Positions 63,297 to 64,000 of a stretch of 64,000 nt of DNA are shown here, piece after piece. Both the position numbers and the translations under genes were made by a program. Location: positions 124,001 through 188,000 of the forward strand of contig CAYXFD010000002.1 in NCBI GenBank assembly GCA_964464175.1, given 5' to 3'. Each line of letters starts with the position of its first letter. The stretch's first letter is position 1. The DNA comes from CAYXFD01 sp964464175 (lineage in GTDB: Bacteria > Cloacimonadota > Cloacimonadia > Cloacimonadales > JAJBBL01). The notes beneath the pieces are model-generated. The model was given only the letters and a program-made list of their open reading frames with translations. It had not been told where the DNA came from and did no database searches.

Positions 63297-63779
63297 ATGA
63301 AGATAATACTAAAATCTGCTGTAATTTGTGTGATTCTTGTTGTTATCTTAGCTGCATGCACTCCAGCAGGCAGATATGTCACAGATAAGAAGACATCTCC
63401 CCGTAGCAGATACTACAGAACACTGCCCCTTACCGAAAGAATACCTCCTTCGGGTGAAAACTTTCGGCAAGGAGGGAGTTATCGATGGGTAGCATCATAT
63501 TACGGGAAAAAATTTCACGGAAAGAAGACTGCTAATGGTGAGATATTCGATATGCATTCTTTGACTTGTGCCCATAGAGAATTACCCTTCGGGACAATTC
63601 TAAGGGTTATCAATCCTGATAACCGCATATTCTTAGACGTTAGGGTTAATGACAGGGGACCCTTTATTGAAGGCCGTGATTTGGATCTATCTCAAGGTGC
63701 AGCTGAGCAGATCGGAATGTTAAAGGAGGGAGTTAAGGAACTCCATATTGAGATCTTACATCTACCTCTAACAGAATAA
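63297..63779 (+). CDS. rlpA: RlpA-like lipoprotein (double-psi beta-barrel)
   Basis: 160 residues. The signal peptide ends in the lipobox 'LAAC' (Cys21). The DPBB domain (about 63-155) has 'ASYYGKKFHGKKTANGEIFD', 'TCAHRELPFGT', 'VRVNDRGPFIEGRDLDLSQGAA', with the Asp and His positions of RlpA lytic transglycosylases. No SPOR domain is attached, so it is a short form. Family knowledge: RlpA cleaves glycan strands lacking stem peptides during cell separation in some bacteria. GAGGTC precedes the ATG. It is a single gene between two terminators. Confidence 0.9.
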   Translation: MKIILKSAVICVILVVILAACTPAGRYVTDKKTSPRSRYYRTLPLTERIPPSGENFRQGGSYRWVASYYGKKFHGKKTANGEIFDMHSLTCAHRELPFGTILRVINPDNRIFLDVRVNDRGPFIEGRDLDLSQGAAEQIGMLKEGVKELHIEILHLPLTE

Positions 63780-63785
63780 TCCCGT

Positions 63786-63824
63786 TAGCTATCATGCAGA
63801 TTGGCGCATAAAAACGGATAGCTA
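63786..63824 (+). terminator. Possible terminator after rlpA
   Basis: TAGCTATC (63786-63793) / GATAGCTA (63817-63824) with an inner ATGC/GCAT pair, followed by TTATTCTCTTATCTTTT. The stem is interrupted by a bulge, so it is only a moderate candidate. Confidence 0.4.
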
Positions 63825-63858
63825 TTATTCTCTTATCTTTTGTAAGGTCAGGACAAGC

Positions 63859-64000
63859 TTACCGTTCTTCAAGGATAATCATCAGATACTCAACTATATC
63901 CGGACATAAAGCCAATCTTGCTGAGATCACAGCAGTACCGGTCTCTTGGTTACCGAAAAAGATGTTTTCAGCATATCCGTTAGCATCAGTCAAAACACTA
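63859..64000 (-). CDS. C-terminal end of an Ig-like domain protein (partial, runs off the window)
   Basis: On the minus strand an open frame enters from the right edge and stops at 63859 (TAA), giving 46 visible residues. They begin 'SVLTDANGYAENIFFG' and continue 'GTAVISARL', the pattern of Big_1/invasin-like Ig domains ('TDxNGxA...'). The chain ends shortly afterwards in 'YLMIILEER' without a Por tail. The start and most of the protein lie beyond 64000. Codon use resembles the neighbours. Confidence 0.7.
   Translation of the reverse strand, partial: SVLTDANGYAENIFFGNQETGTAVISARLALCPDIVEYLMIILEER

Noticed and set aside
1..64000. CRISPR arrays, rRNA, tRNA, transposases, phage genes
   Set aside because: I read the intergenic regions for regular spaced repeats, tRNA-like TTCGA arms and transposase motifs and found none that hold up.

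Overview
This window looks like a chromosomal segment of a Gram-negative anaerobe of the FCB superphylum, most probably Candidatus Cloacimonadota. The clade is inferred, not tested. The evidence is five large secreted proteins ending in the 'NYPNPFNP ... GxYFYKL ... KMLLxK' type IX secretion (Por) sorting tail, a four-subunit 2-oxoacid:ferredoxin oxidoreductase, a Thi4-based thiamin operon, lipoprotein-type envelope genes, and moderate-to-low G+C. I found no rRNA, tRNA, CRISPR array, prophage or insertion sequence.

Layout. (1) 2-4915: 3' part of a giant surface protein made of ~115-residue beta-sandwich modules. (2) 5119-8166: membrane hybrid histidine kinase. (3) 8488-24702: a type IV pilus / type II secretion-like locus. 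It holds a small pilin-like protein with its own sigma-54 promoter and terminator, a mini-secretin, a PilO/PilP-like protein, a PilM-PilN fusion and PilT (all minus strand), then PilC, PilB and a CheY-like receiver fused to a degenerate PilT-like ATPase (plus strand), and a four-gene operon of pilin-like proteins (minus). (4) 25092-28618: a PilS/PilR-like histidine kinase and NtrC-family regulator. (5) 28815-33847: housekeeping genes psuG, serS, tpiA and lepA. (6) 34025-37675: gingipain-family (C25) secreted protein with a beta-propeller-like region. (7) 38014-40162: translationally coupled ATP-grasp ligase and P1/DmpA peptidase. (8) 40434-47151: vor operon followed by lpoB-like, COG3014-like and LPP20-like envelope genes, yjbQ and a LapA-domain protein. 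(9) 47421-49606: EamA transporter and an ankyrin protein. (10) 49702-53344: TPP riboswitch followed by thi4-thiE-thiC-thiD. (11) 53543-63108: a small coiled-coil protein, then three consecutive genes for Por-tail proteins (propeller-like, M14 carboxypeptidase, C25 family). (12) RlpA-like lipoprotein, and the 3' end of a further Ig-domain protein running off the right edge.

The most interesting signal is regulatory. A near-consensus sigma-54 promoter precedes the pilin gene and a good one precedes the pilin-like operon. About 150 bp upstream of each is the same element: a 21-bp block with 17 identical positions, followed 34-35 bp from its start by TGTCA. This is the usual place for an enhancer-binding protein, and an NtrC-family activator with its kinase lies next to the pilus locus. 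A third good sigma-54 promoter (GG-N10-GC within TTTGGCAAAGATATTGCTTT) lies upstream of the secreted-protein gene cluster but lacks that element. Together with the receiver-ATPase fusion, this suggests a signal-controlled pilus or secretion machine of unusual composition.
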